Positions 17,696 through 26,832 of a stretch of DNA of 64,000 bases are shown piece after piece; position 1 is the stretch's first letter; every line of letters begins with the position of its first letter. The DNA lies in assembly GCF_902497875.1 (NCBI RefSeq), contig NZ_CABVHY010000036.1, forward strand, positions 1 through 64,000. The letters run 5' to 3'. The position numbers and the translations under genes are program-made. The notes under the pieces are model-generated. The model saw only the letters and a program-made list of their open reading frames with translations. It was not told where the DNA came from and made no database searches. The DNA is from Pseudomonas fluorescens. GTDB taxonomy: Bacteria > Pseudomonadota > Gammaproteobacteria > Pseudomonadales > Pseudomonadaceae.

Positions 17696-18041
17696 TTCAG
17701 AAGTCGGCGCGGCCGCAGGTGCCGGGCTGACAGGATGACGGTTCGTCGTCATTATGTTGCTGAATGATGCCTGGCTTGTCTGTCGGAGCCCGTGGGTTTC
17801 GGTCGTCAGGGTGAGGATTGCTCCTTCCTATATATAGAAGGGTTGGTCCAGGGCCCTGGCTTGATTCGCTGTATTTGCTCTCAGGGCGGGGCGCAACCGT
17901 TTGTCCCCCGCCTATAAATTGCCTGCTGCTTTTTTACCCGTTTTCAGTAGGGTGACTTCTTGAGTTTGACCCACTAGAATGCATGCCCTTGATTCTGGGG
18001 TCGGAAACGGCCGGCTAACGTCTGTGCAACGAGGAATATCC
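17696..18041. other. intergenic region upstream of tig
   Basis: About 345 bases with no gene seen. AT-rich segments near 17828-17840 (TATATATAG) and further on are plausible promoter elements for tig, but no single sigma70 site stands out. AACGAGGA before 18042 is the tig ribosome-binding site. Confidence 0.45.
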
Positions 18042-19352
18042 ATGCAAGTTTCTGTTGAAAATACTTCTGCTCTTGAACGCCGCATGAGCATCACCGTGCC
18101 AGCTGAGCGCATCGAGACTCAGGTCAACAAGCGTCTGCAGCAGACTGCCCAAAAGGCCAAGATCGCTGGCTTCCGTCCAGGCAAAGTGCCAATGAGCGAA
18201 ATCAAGCGTCGTTTCGGTGCTGATGCGCGTCAGGAAGCTGTAGGCGACGTGATCCAGTCTTCTTTCTACGAAGCTGTTGTCGAGCAGAAGCTGAACCCGG
18301 CTGGCGCGCCTTCGATCGAGCCTAAGTCGATCGAAGCTGGCAAGGATCTGGAATACGTCGCAGTTTTCGAAGTGTTCCCGGAGTTCACCGTTGCCGGCTT
18401 CGAAGGTATCAATGTCGAGCGCCTGAGCGCTGACGTGGCGGATGCCGATCTCGACAAGATGCTGGAAGTCCTGCGCAAGCAGAACATCCGTTATGAGCAA
18501 GCTGATCGCGCTGCCCAGAACGAAGACCAGCTGAACATCGATTTCGTTGGCAAGGTCGACGGCGAAGTGTTCGCGGGCGGTTCTGCCAAGGGTACTCAGC
18601 TGGTTCTGGGTTCCGGTCGCATGATCCCTGGCTTCGAAGACGGTCTGGTTGGCGCTAAAGCCGGTGAAGAACGTGTTCTGAACCTGACCTTCCCGGAAAA
18701 CTATCAGAACCTGGACCTGGCTAACAAGGCAGCAGAGTTCACCGTTACCGTGAACACTGTATCCGAGCCGAAATTGCCGGAGCTGACCGAAGAATTCTTC
18801 GCTCAGTTCGGTATCAAGGAAACAGGTATTGAAGGTTTCCGCACCGAAGTTCGCAAGAACATGGAGCGCGAGCTGCGTCAGGCGATCAAATCCAAGGTCA
18901 AGAATCAGGTAATGGACGGTCTGCTGGCCTCCAACCCGATCGAAGTCCCGAAATCCCTGCTGGAAAACGAAGTCAACCGTCTGCGCGTGCAGGCTGTTCA
19001 GCAGTTCGGTGGCAACATCAAGCCTGATCAACTGCCGGCCGAGCTGTTCGAAGAGCAAGCCCGCCGTCGTGTAGTGCTGGGCCTGATCGTGGCTGAAGTG
19101 GTCAAGCAATTCGACCTCAAGCCTGACGAAGCCCGCGTTCGCGAAATGATCCAGGAAATGGCTTCGGCGTATCAAGAGCCTGAGCAGGTTGTGTCCTGGT
19201 ACTACAAGAACGACCAGCAGCTGAACGAAGTCCGTTCGGTTGTGCTGGAAGAGCAAGTTGTGGATACTGTTCTGCAGAAAGCTAGCGTGACCGACAAATC
19301 GGTCTCTTACGAAGAAGCGGTCAAGCCGGTGGAAGCACCACAAGCCGACTGA
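18042..19352 (+). CDS. tig: trigger factor
   Basis: A 436-residue ribosome-associated chaperone and prolyl isomerase that meets nascent chains at the exit tunnel. The N-terminal ribosome-binding domain carries the signature GFRPGKVP (about residues 43-50), the FKBP-type PPIase domain spans about 150-245 (including MIPGFEDGLVGAKAGEE), and a helical C-terminal domain forms the arms. The ATG at 18042 with AACGAGGA upstream gives the standard N-terminus MQVSVENTSALERR; a longer ORF start at 17979 has no support. It begins the tig-clpP-clpX-lon-hupB-ppiD block. Confidence 0.97.
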   Translation: MQVSVENTSALERRMSITVPAERIETQVNKRLQQTAQKAKIAGFRPGKVPMSEIKRRFGADARQEAVGDVIQSSFYEAVVEQKLNPAGAPSIEPKSIEAGKDLEYVAVFEVFPEFTVAGFEGINVERLSADVADADLDKMLEVLRKQNIRYEQADRAAQNEDQLNIDFVGKVDGEVFAGGSAKGTQLVLGSGRMIPGFEDGLVGAKAGEERVLNLTFPENYQNLDLANKAAEFTVTVNTVSEPKLPELTEEFFAQFGIKETGIEGFRTEVRKNMERELRQAIKSKVKNQVMDGLLASNPIEVPKSLLENEVNRLRVQAVQQFGGNIKPDQLPAELFEEQARRRVVLGLIVAEVVKQFDLKPDEARVREMIQEMASAYQEPEQVVSWYYKNDQQLNEVRSVVLEEQVVDTVLQKASVTDKSVSYEEAVKPVEAPQAD

Positions 19353-19375
19353 TTTTTCTTTGTTTGAAATACACA

Positions 19376-19403
19376 CATAAGCCAGCCTTTGCGCTGGCTT
19401 ATG
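19376..19403 (+). terminator. hairpin after tig
   Basis: Perfect 11-bp arms CATAAGCCAGC and GCTGGCTTATG with a six-base loop. No long T-tract follows, so it may attenuate rather than end transcription into clpP. Confidence 0.6.
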
Positions 19404-19442
19404 CGTATTCAAGACATAACTATTTGGGAGTGACTGCCGGAC

Positions 19443-20084
19443 ATGTCCCGCAATTCTTATTATCAGCAGAGCTCTGACATCCAGGCCGCAGGCGGCCTGG
19501 TCCCGATGGTTATCGAGCAGTCCGCCCGTGGCGAACGTGCCTATGACATCTACTCGCGCCTCCTCAAGGAGCGAGTGATCTTCCTGATTGGCCCGGTAGA
19601 AGACTACATGGCCAACCTGGTCGCGGCGCAACTGCTGTTCCTTGAAGCGGAAAATCCGGACAAGGACATCCATCTTTACATCAACTCACCAGGTGGTTCG
19701 GTGACTGCGGGGATGTCGATCTACGACACCATGCAATTCATCAAGCCTGACGTGTCGACCATCTGCATCGGCCAGGCCTGCAGCATGGGCGCGTTCCTGC
19801 TCGCCGGTGGCGCTGCGGGCAAGCGTCACTGCCTGCCTAACTCGCGCATGATGATTCACCAGCCGTTGGGCGGTTTCCAGGGGCAGGCGTCGGATATCGA
19901 CATTCATGCCAGGGAAATCCTCGCCATTCGTCTTCGCCTGAACTCGTTGCTGGCCCATCACACCGGGCAAAGCCTTGAAGTCATCGAACGCGATACCGAG
20001 CGTGATAACTTCATGAGCGCAGAACGTGCGGCTGAATACGGCCTGATCGACACCGTGATCGACAAGCGTAAAATGCCAACCTAA
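19443..20084 (+). CDS. clpP: ATP-dependent Clp protease proteolytic subunit ClpP
   Basis: A 213-residue serine peptidase. Catalytic Ser is in CSMGAFLLAGG (about residue 117), His in MIHQPLGG (about 142), and the Asp lies in the following ERDTERDNFM region. The N-terminal ~14 residues are a likely autoprocessed propeptide. Assembles as a double heptamer fed by ClpX or ClpA. Followed by a hairpin and then clpX on the same strand. Confidence 0.97.
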   Translation: MSRNSYYQQSSDIQAAGGLVPMVIEQSARGERAYDIYSRLLKERVIFLIGPVEDYMANLVAAQLLFLEAENPDKDIHLYINSPGGSVTAGMSIYDTMQFIKPDVSTICIGQACSMGAFLLAGGAAGKRHCLPNSRMMIHQPLGGFQGQASDIDIHAREILAIRLRLNSLLAHHTGQSLEVIERDTERDNFMSAERAAEYGLIDTVIDKRKMPT

Positions 20085-20120
20085 GCAGCCCAAATGTAGG
20101 TGGTTGGTTAACCGACCGCC

Positions 20121-20142
20121 TGCGGGCTTGAAAAAGCCCGCA
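20121..20142 (+). terminator. hairpin between clpP and clpX
   Basis: Arms TGCGGGCTT and AAGCCCGCA with a four-base loop. There is no T-tract, so partial termination or mRNA stabilisation is likely. Confidence 0.5.
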
Positions 20143-20189
20143 ATTGCCTTCATCTTGTGTTGCAAGCCTATCGGATTTGGATCGATCGA

Positions 20190-21473
20190 ATGACTGACAC
20201 CCGCAACGGCGAGGACAACGGCAAATTGCTCTATTGCTCCTTCTGTGGCAAAAGCCAGCATGAAGTGCGCAAATTGATTGCCGGCCCCTCGGTCTTTATC
20301 TGCGACGAGTGCGTCGACCTGTGCAATGACATCATCCGTGAGGAGGTGCAGGAAGCACAGGCAGAAAGCAGCGCGCATAAATTGCCTTCGCCTAAAGAAA
20401 TCAGCGGCATCCTTGATCAGTATGTGATTGGTCAAGAACGTGCGAAAAAGGTTTTGGCCGTAGCGGTATACAACCACTACAAACGCCTCAACCAGCGTGA
20501 CAAAAAGAATGACGACGTCGAGCTCGGCAAAAGCAACATCTTGCTGATCGGCCCGACAGGCTCGGGTAAAACCCTGCTTGCCGAAACACTGGCTCGCCTG
20601 CTGAATGTACCCTTCACCATCGCTGACGCCACCACCCTCACCGAGGCTGGTTATGTCGGTGAAGATGTGGAGAACATCATTCAGAAACTGCTGCAGAAAT
20701 GCGATTACGACGTAGAAAAAGCTCAAATGGGCATTGTCTACATCGATGAGATCGACAAGATCTCGCGCAAATCCGACAACCCTTCGATTACCCGGGATGT
20801 CTCCGGTGAAGGCGTGCAGCAGGCGTTGCTCAAGTTGATCGAAGGCACTGTGGCTTCTGTACCGCCTCAAGGTGGTCGCAAGCATCCACAGCAGGAATTC
20901 CTTCAGGTCGACACGCGTAACATCCTGTTTATTTGCGGTGGTGCGTTCTCCGGGCTGGAAAAGGTCATTCAAAGCCGTTCCACCCGTGGCGGCATTGGCT
21001 TCAACGCCGAAGTGCGCAGCAAGGAAGAGGGCAAGAAGGTCGGTGAATCCCTGCGTGAAGTCGAACCTGACGATCTGGTCAAGTTCGGTCTGATCCCGGA
21101 ATTCGTTGGTCGTCTGCCGGTTCTGGCCACCCTGGACGAGCTCGACGAAGCTGCTTTGATGCAGATTCTCACCGAGCCGAAAAATGCCCTGACCAAGCAA
21201 TACGCGAAGCTGTTCGAGATGGAAGGCGTCGATCTGGAGTTCCGTGCCGACGCACTCAAGTCGGTGGCCAAGCGTGCGCTTGAGCGCAAGACCGGTGCTC
21301 GTGGATTGCGTTCGATCCTCGAAGGCGTGTTGCTCGACACTATGTACGAGATCCCCTCGCAGTCCGAGGTGAGTAAAGTAGTGATCGACGAAAGCGTTAT
21401 AGAAGGCAAGTCCAAGCCACTGTATATCTACGAAAACAGTGAGCCGACGGCCAAGGCAGCGCCAGACGCTTAA
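20190..21473 (+). CDS. clpX: ATP-dependent Clp protease ATP-binding subunit ClpX
   Basis: A 427-residue AAA+ unfoldase. N-terminal zinc-binding domain with two cysteine pairs (CSFCGKSQ and CDECVDLC), Walker A GPTGSGKT (about residues 120-127), Walker B IVYIDEIDKI, pore loop GYVGEDVE, and sensor motifs near FVGRLPV. Unfolds tagged substrates for ClpP. The ATG at 20190 gives the usual MTDTRNGEDNGKLLYC start; an in-frame upstream start at 20157 is not supported. Confidence 0.97.
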   Translation: MTDTRNGEDNGKLLYCSFCGKSQHEVRKLIAGPSVFICDECVDLCNDIIREEVQEAQAESSAHKLPSPKEISGILDQYVIGQERAKKVLAVAVYNHYKRLNQRDKKNDDVELGKSNILLIGPTGSGKTLLAETLARLLNVPFTIADATTLTEAGYVGEDVENIIQKLLQKCDYDVEKAQMGIVYIDEIDKISRKSDNPSITRDVSGEGVQQALLKLIEGTVASVPPQGGRKHPQQEFLQVDTRNILFICGGAFSGLEKVIQSRSTRGGIGFNAEVRSKEEGKKVGESLREVEPDDLVKFGLIPEFVGRLPVLATLDELDEAALMQILTEPKNALTKQYAKLFEMEGVDLEFRADALKSVAKRALERKTGARGLRSILEGVLLDTMYEIPSQSEVSKVVIDESVIEGKSKPLYIYENSEPTAKAAPDA

Positions 21474-21497
21474 GCGTCATACTGCTGGATTCAAGAG

Positions 21498-21520
21498 GGG
21501 GCCTTCGGGCCCCTTTGCTT
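21498..21520 (+). terminator. rho-independent terminator after clpX
   Basis: GGGGCC-TTCG-GGCCCC hairpin followed by TTTGCTT; separates clpPX transcription from lon. Confidence 0.8.
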
Positions 21521-21568
21521 TTGCAGGAACTTTCAAAGGTTCGGGCCACCTTTGGACGATCTTTTAAG

Positions 21569-21595
21569 CTTGTTTTTTTCGAAGGTAGCCCCCAT
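21569..21595 (+). promoter_or_regulatory. sigma32-like heat-shock promoter of lon
   Basis: CTTGTTT and CCCCAT are separated by 14 bases, with CT following the CCCCAT, close to the RpoH consensus CTTGAAA-N13~15-CCCCATnT. It lies about 60 bases before the lon start, after the clpX terminator. lon is a classic RpoH target in gamma-proteobacteria (established knowledge). Confidence 0.65.
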
Positions 21596-21655
21596 CTTGG
21601 TTTCAAGCTTAATTCCATCTGTTTCCGGCCTTATGGCCGCCGTAGAGGCGAAATC

Positions 21656-24052
21656 ATGAAGACAACCATAGAATTGCCTCTCCTGCCATTGCGTGATGTT
21701 GTGGTTTATCCGCACATGGTTATCCCGCTGTTCGTGGGGCGCGAGAAATCCATCGAAGCCCTCGAGGCCGCGATGACGGGCGACAAGCAGATTCTCCTGC
21801 TGGCCCAGAGAAACCCTGCCGACGACGATCCGGGAGAAGAAGCACTTTATCGCGTGGGTACCATCGCGACAGTTCTACAGCTGCTCAAGCTGCCTGACGG
21901 CACGGTCAAGGTGCTGGTCGAGGGTGAGCAGCGCGGTGCGGTCGAACGTTTCATCGAAGTGGACGGCCACTGCCGTGCCGAAGTCTCGCTGATCGACGAA
22001 GTCGATGCGCCCGAGCGTGAGTCGGAAGTCTTTGTCCGCAGCCTGCTGGCTCAGTTCGAGCAGTATGTGCAACTGGGCAAGAAAGTCCCTGCCGAGGTGC
22101 TGTCGTCGCTTAACAGCATCGATGAGCCAAGTCGCCTGGTTGATACCATGGCGGCGCACATGGCGCTGAAGATCGAGCAGAAGCAGGAAATCCTCGAAAT
22201 CATCGATTTGTCGGCCCGGGTCGAGCACGTTCTGGCGTTGCTGGATGCCGAGATCGACCTGCTGCAAGTTGAAAAACGCATTCGTGGTCGCGTCAAAAAG
22301 CAAATGGAGCGCAGCCAGCGCGAGTACTACCTGAATGAGCAGATGAAGGCCATTCAGAAAGAGCTGGGTGATAGCGACGAAGGCCATAACGAAATCGAAG
22401 AGCTGAAAAAGCGCATCGATGCCGCCGGCTTGCCGAAAGACGCTTTGGCCAAGGCTCAAGCCGAGCTGAACAAACTCAAACAAATGTCGCCGATGTCTGC
22501 TGAAGCGACAGTGGTGCGTACCTATATAGACTGGCTGGTTCAGGTGCCGTGGAAGGCCCAGAGCAAGGTGCGTCTGGACCTGGCGCGGGCTGAAGATATC
22601 CTCGACGCCGACCATTACGGTCTGGATGAAGTCAAGGAACGCATCCTCGAATACCTCGCCGTGCAAAAGCGCGTGAAGAAAATTCGTGGTCCGGTGTTGT
22701 GCCTGGTCGGTCCTCCCGGGGTCGGTAAAACGTCCCTGGCGGAGTCGATTGCCCATGCGACCAACCGCAAATTCGTGCGCATGGCCCTCGGTGGCGTGCG
22801 TGATGAAGCGGAAATTCGTGGTCATCGGCGCACTTACATCGGTTCGATGCCGGGAAGATTGATTCAAAAGATGACAAAGGTGGGTGTGCGCAACCCGCTA
22901 TTCCTGCTCGATGAAATCGACAAGATGGGTAGCGACATGCGTGGCGATCCGGCGTCGGCGTTGCTGGAAGTGCTCGATCCGGAGCAGAACCACAACTTCA
23001 ACGACCATTACCTGGAAGTCGACTACGACCTTTCCGATGTGATGTTCCTCTGCACCGCCAACTCGATGAATATCCCGGCGGCGCTGCTCGACCGGATGGA
23101 AGTGATTCGTCTGCCGGGTTACACCGAAGACGAGAAGATCAACATCGCCGTCAAATACCTCTCGCCCAAGCAGATTCAGGCCAACGGCTTGAAGAAAGGC
23201 GAAGTGGAGTTCGACGCCGAGGCGATCCGCGACATCATTCGCTATTACACTCGCGAAGCAGGTGTGCGTGGGCTTGAGCGACAGATCGCCAAGGTTTGCC
23301 GCAAGGCGGTCAAAGAGCATTCACTGGAAAAACGCTTCTCGGTAAAAGTGACAGCCGAGATGCTTGAACACTTCCTTGGAGTGCGCAAATTCCGCTACGG
23401 CCTGGCTGAACAGCAGGATCAGATCGGACAGGTAACAGGCCTGGCCTGGACTCAGGTCGGTGGTGAGTTGCTGACCATCGAAGCAGCCGTGGTACCGGGC
23501 AAGGGTCAGTTGATCAAGACCGGTTCCCTGGGTGACGTAATGGTCGAATCGATCACTGCGGCGCTGACGGTTGTGCGTAGTCGTGCGAAGAGCCTGGGGA
23601 TCCCTTTGGACTTCCACGAGAAGCGTGACACCCATATCCACATGCCGGAAGGGGCTACGCCTAAAGACGGTCCGAGCGCCGGTGTAGGTATGTGTACGGC
23701 CCTGGTATCGGCACTGACCGGGATTCCGGTACGTGCGGATGTTGCCATGACCGGTGAAATCACCTTGCGTGGCCAGGTTCTGGCAATTGGCGGTCTGAAG
23801 GAAAAACTGTTGGCGGCACACCGTGGCGGGATCAAAACCGTGATCATTCCTGAAGAGAATGTCCGCGACTTGAAGGAAATTCCCGACAATATCAAGCAAG
23901 ATCTTCAGATTAAACCAGTTAAATGGATTGACGAGGTCCTGCAAATTGCGCTGCAATACGCGCCGGAGCCCTTGCCGGATGTGGCTCCGGAGATAGTTGC
24001 AAAGGATGAAAAACGCGAGTCTGATTCTAAGGAAAGAATTAGCACGCATTAG
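21656..24052 (+). CDS. lon: ATP-dependent protease La (Lon)
   Basis: A 798-residue Lon: N-terminal LAN substrate domain (starts MKTTIELPLLPLRDVVVYPH), coiled coil, AAA+ module with Walker A GPPGVGKTS and Walker B FLLDEIDKMG, and a C-terminal Ser-Lys protease with catalytic Ser in KDGPSAGVGM and the Lys in the later GLKEKLLAAHRGG region. Degrades misfolded and regulatory proteins. The ATG at 21656 gives the normal N-terminus; the ORF extends upstream through the promoter region only because that stretch is open. Confidence 0.97.
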   Translation: MKTTIELPLLPLRDVVVYPHMVIPLFVGREKSIEALEAAMTGDKQILLLAQRNPADDDPGEEALYRVGTIATVLQLLKLPDGTVKVLVEGEQRGAVERFIEVDGHCRAEVSLIDEVDAPERESEVFVRSLLAQFEQYVQLGKKVPAEVLSSLNSIDEPSRLVDTMAAHMALKIEQKQEILEIIDLSARVEHVLALLDAEIDLLQVEKRIRGRVKKQMERSQREYYLNEQMKAIQKELGDSDEGHNEIEELKKRIDAAGLPKDALAKAQAELNKLKQMSPMSAEATVVRTYIDWLVQVPWKAQSKVRLDLARAEDILDADHYGLDEVKERILEYLAVQKRVKKIRGPVLCLVGPPGVGKTSLAESIAHATNRKFVRMALGGVRDEAEIRGHRRTYIGSMPGRLIQKMTKVGVRNPLFLLDEIDKMGSDMRGDPASALLEVLDPEQNHNFNDHYLEVDYDLSDVMFLCTANSMNIPAALLDRMEVIRLPGYTEDEKINIAVKYLSPKQIQANGLKKGEVEFDAEAIRDIIRYYTREAGVRGLERQIAKVCRKAVKEHSLEKRFSVKVTAEMLEHFLGVRKFRYGLAEQQDQIGQVTGLAWTQVGGELLTIEAAVVPGKGQLIKTGSLGDVMVESITAALTVVRSRAKSLGIPLDFHEKRDTHIHMPEGATPKDGPSAGVGMCTALVSALTGIPVRADVAMTGEITLRGQVLAIGGLKEKLLAAHRGGIKTVIIPEENVRDLKEIPDNIKQDLQIKPVKWIDEVLQIALQYAPEPLPDVAPEIVAKDEKRESDSKERISTH

Positions 24053-24076
24053 TACGAATTTGCCTGGGGGGCTTCC

Positions 24077-24106
24077 TTGACAGCTTTTTAGAGCCCTTGT
24101 TATAAA
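24077..24106 (+). promoter_or_regulatory. sigma70 promoter of hupB
   Basis: TTGACA and TATAAA with an 18-base spacer, about 95 bases upstream of the hupB start. It is a near-consensus site, consistent with very high HU expression. Confidence 0.75.
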
Positions 24107-24200
24107 GCGGCTCTTAAGTGTCTGTAGGCCATTCAGCACTCGCTTTTGCTTTCACCAAAAAACTTAGAATCATACTCAAATAGATATAAGGGGACTTAGA

Positions 24201-24473
24201 GTGAACAAGTCGGAACTGATTGATGCTATCGCTGCATCCGCTGATATCCCGAAAGCTGCTGCTGGCCGTGCGCTGGACGCTGTAATCGAATCCGTCACTG
24301 GCGCTCTCAAGGCTGGCGACTCTGTTGTACTGGTTGGTTTCGGCACCTTCTCCGTAACCGATCGTCCAGCTCGCATTGGTCGTAACCCACAGACCGGTAA
24401 GACGCTGGAAATCGCAGCAGCCAAAAAACCAGGTTTCAAAGCCGGTAAAGCACTGAAAGAAGCTGTCAACTAA
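24201..24473 (+). CDS. hupB: DNA-binding protein HU-beta
   Basis: A 90-residue HU. Dimerising N-terminal helices (MNKSELIDAIAASADIPKAA), then the arm region with the family signature GFGTFSVTDRPARIGRNPQTG and a C-terminal helix rich in Lys. Nucleoid-associated, non-specific DNA bending. Strong promoter upstream; tRNA-Asp follows 55 bases later. Confidence 0.96.
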   Translation: MNKSELIDAIAASADIPKAAAGRALDAVIESVTGALKAGDSVVLVGFGTFSVTDRPARIGRNPQTGKTLEIAAAKKPGFKAGKALKEAVN

Positions 24474-24527
24474 GCGTCTTTTCAAGTCTTTACCCATCCG
24501 GGTCGGGGTCATTCCTGACTTGGCAGC

Positions 24528-24604
24528 GGAGCGGTAGTTCAGTCGGTTAGAATACCGGCCTGTCACGCCGGGGGTCGCGGGTTCGAGTCCCGTCCGCTCC
24601 GCCA
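24528..24604 (+). tRNA. tRNA-Asp (GTC anticodon)
   Basis: A 77-base cloverleaf with acceptor GGAGCGG pairing with CCGCTCC, anticodon loop CTGTCAC, T loop GTTCGAGTC and encoded CCA. Lies between hupB and ppiD as in other pseudomonads. Confidence 0.96.
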
Positions 24605-24612
24605 GTTACGAG

Positions 24613-24640
24613 AAGGCGCATCCTCGGATGCGCCTTTCTT
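24613..24640 (+). terminator. terminator after tRNA-Asp
   Basis: AAGGCGCATC and GATGCGCCTT arms around a CTCG loop, followed by TCTT. Confidence 0.8.
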
Positions 24641-24705
24641 CTATCCGGATTCTACCCACGCTCCACGGTTGCTTAATTTGAAGTACAACCGTTTCTGGGG
24701 GACGC

Positions 24706-26577
24706 ATGCTGCAGAATATCAGGGACAATTCACAAGGCTGGATTGCCAAGACCATTATCGGGATCATCGTCGTATTGATGGCTTTTACCGGTATCGAGGC
24801 CATTTTCCAGGCCACTACCAACAGCCAGGACGCCGCCAAGGTCAATGGTGAAGAGATTAGTCAGAACGAGCTGAGCCAGGCGGTCGACATGCAACGCCGT
24901 CAGCTGATGCAACAGCTGGGCAAGGACTTCGATGCTTCCTTGCTCGACGAAAAAATGTTGCGTGAATCCGCTCTGAAAGGGCTGATCGACCGCAAGCTGT
25001 TGCTGCAAGGCGCAGACAAATCGAAGTTCGCTTTCTCCGAAGCGGCTTTGGATCAGGTGATCCTGCAAACACCTGAATTTCAGGTCGACGGCAAATTCAG
25101 CGCCGAGCGTTTCGATCAGGTGATCCGTCAGCTGGGCTACGGCCGTATGCAATTCCGCCAGATGCTGGCGCAGGAAATGCTGATCGGTCAATTGCGTGCA
25201 GGCCTGGCAGGTAGCGGTTTTGTCACCGATGCTCAGGTTCTGGCGTTTGCCCGTCTGGAAAAACAGACCCGCGATTTTGCCTCCTTGAACATCAAGGCCG
25301 ATCCATCGGCAGTCAAAGTGACTGATGAAGAGATCAAGGCTCATTACGACGAACATGCCAAGGAGTTCATGACTCCCGACCAGGTGGTGATCGATTACCT
25401 CGAGTTGAAGAAAGCTTCTTTCTTTGACCAGGTCAGCGTCAAGGACGAAGACCTGCAGGCCCAGTATCAGAAGGAAACCGCCAATATCTCCGAGCAACGT
25501 CGGGGCGCGCACATTCTGATCGAAGTCAATGACAAGGTGAACGAGGCGCAAGCCAAGACCAAAATCGACGAAGTTCAGGCGCGCCTGGCCAAAGGTGAAA
25601 GCTTCGAGGCCCTGGCCAAAGAGTTCTCCCAGGATCCAGGTTCGGCGGCGAACGGTGGTGACCTGGGTTACGCCGGTCCGGGTGTCTATGACCCAACCTT
25701 CGAAAAGGCCTTGTACGCCTTGAACAAGGATGAAGTTTCGCCACCGGTTCGTACCGACTTCGGTTGGCACCTGATCAAGTTGTTGGGCGTCGAGGCTCCT
25801 GAAGTGCCGAGTTTCGCCAGCTTGAAAGACAAGCTGACTCGCGAGCTCAAGGCCCAACAGGTCGAGCAGCGCTTTGTCGAAGCGACCAAGCAACTGGAAG
25901 ACTCTTCTTTCGAAGCGTCCGACCTGGCCCAGCCGGCTCAAGAGCTGAAACTGACCGTTCACACCTCTGCACCGTTTGGTCGTGAAGGCGGTGAGGGGGT
26001 GGCAGCCAACCGTGCTGTAGTGACGGCGGCGTTCAGCCCTGAAGTCCTGGATGAAGGTGCCAACAGCACCGCCATCGAACTGGATCCGGAAACCGTTGTG
26101 GTCCTGCGTGCCAAAGAGCATCGCAAGCCTGAGCAACTGCCACTGGAAAGCGTCGCTGCGAACATCCGCGTGCAATTGGCCAAGGAGCATGCAAGTGCTG
26201 CGGCCAAGACCAAGGCCCTGGAGCTGATCACCAGCCTGCGCGACGGCAAGACGCCGTTGGACAAAGCGCTGGATGGCCAGAACTGGAAAGTGCTCGAAGC
26301 CGTCACGCGTGGCCAGGAAGGGATTGACCCGGCCGTGCTGCAGGCGCTGTTCCGCATGCCGAAGCCTGAAGCCAAGGACAAGCCGACCTTCACCAGCGTG
26401 ACCCTGGCCGATGGTAGCCTGGTGATCGTGCGCCTGAACGGCGTCAACGAAGCGGCAGCGCCTACCGAGGAAGAGAAGGTTCAATACCGTCGCTTCCTGG
26501 CCTCGCGCGTGGGTCAGCAAGACTTTGCTGCCTATCGCAAGCAGCTGGAAAGCCAGGCGGACATCGAGAAGTTCTGA
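24706..26577 (+). CDS. ppiD: peptidylprolyl isomerase/chaperone PpiD
   Basis: A 623-residue inner-membrane-anchored periplasmic chaperone. One N-terminal membrane helix (about residues 16-37), an N-terminal SurA-like helical domain, a parvulin domain (about 265-360, including RRGAHILIEVND and the SQDPGSAANGGDLGYAGPG motif), and a C-terminal chaperone-like region. Works with the Sec translocon on emerging periplasmic and outer-membrane proteins. Followed by a strong terminator, closing the proteostasis block. Confidence 0.94.
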   Translation: MLQNIRDNSQGWIAKTIIGIIVVLMAFTGIEAIFQATTNSQDAAKVNGEEISQNELSQAVDMQRRQLMQQLGKDFDASLLDEKMLRESALKGLIDRKLLLQGADKSKFAFSEAALDQVILQTPEFQVDGKFSAERFDQVIRQLGYGRMQFRQMLAQEMLIGQLRAGLAGSGFVTDAQVLAFARLEKQTRDFASLNIKADPSAVKVTDEEIKAHYDEHAKEFMTPDQVVIDYLELKKASFFDQVSVKDEDLQAQYQKETANISEQRRGAHILIEVNDKVNEAQAKTKIDEVQARLAKGESFEALAKEFSQDPGSAANGGDLGYAGPGVYDPTFEKALYALNKDEVSPPVRTDFGWHLIKLLGVEAPEVPSFASLKDKLTRELKAQQVEQRFVEATKQLEDSSFEASDLAQPAQELKLTVHTSAPFGREGGEGVAANRAVVTAAFSPEVLDEGANSTAIELDPETVVVLRAKEHRKPEQLPLESVAANIRVQLAKEHASAAAKTKALELITSLRDGKTPLDKALDGQNWKVLEAVTRGQEGIDPAVLQALFRMPKPEAKDKPTFTSVTLADGSLVIVRLNGVNEAAAPTEEEKVQYRRFLASRVGQQDFAAYRKQLESQADIEKF

Positions 26578-26610
26578 TGCCTGACTGAGTCACTACGCAG
26601 TTAACAAAGA

Positions 26611-26640
26611 CCCCGGCCGCAAGGCTGGGGTTTTTTGTTT
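26611..26640 (+). terminator. rho-independent terminator after ppiD
   Basis: CCCCGGCC-GCAA-GGCTGGGG hairpin followed by TTTTTTGTTT. Confidence 0.9.
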
Positions 26641-26832
26641 ATGGGGCTATCAAATGCTCCAGTCGGCTCACAGCGACCAAGTGGCGAGTGTTCATTGATC
26701 ATTTATCTGCGTGACTTTCCCCCGTAAACTGGGCTCATCAAGCTTGTAATACTTTTAAGACACTAAACGGTACGCCCACGAGGGTCGATCTGTTGCACAA
26801 TACGTCCCGAACCGTTTTGCCCAGGATGTTCA

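Noticed and set aside
18015..19673. 552-codon open frame opposite tig
   Set aside because: Antisense to a clear trigger factor gene; translation shows no domains and the frame follows codon-bias shadows.
24730..26520. 596-codon open frame opposite ppiD
   Set aside because: Same reason: shadow of a well-supported gene.
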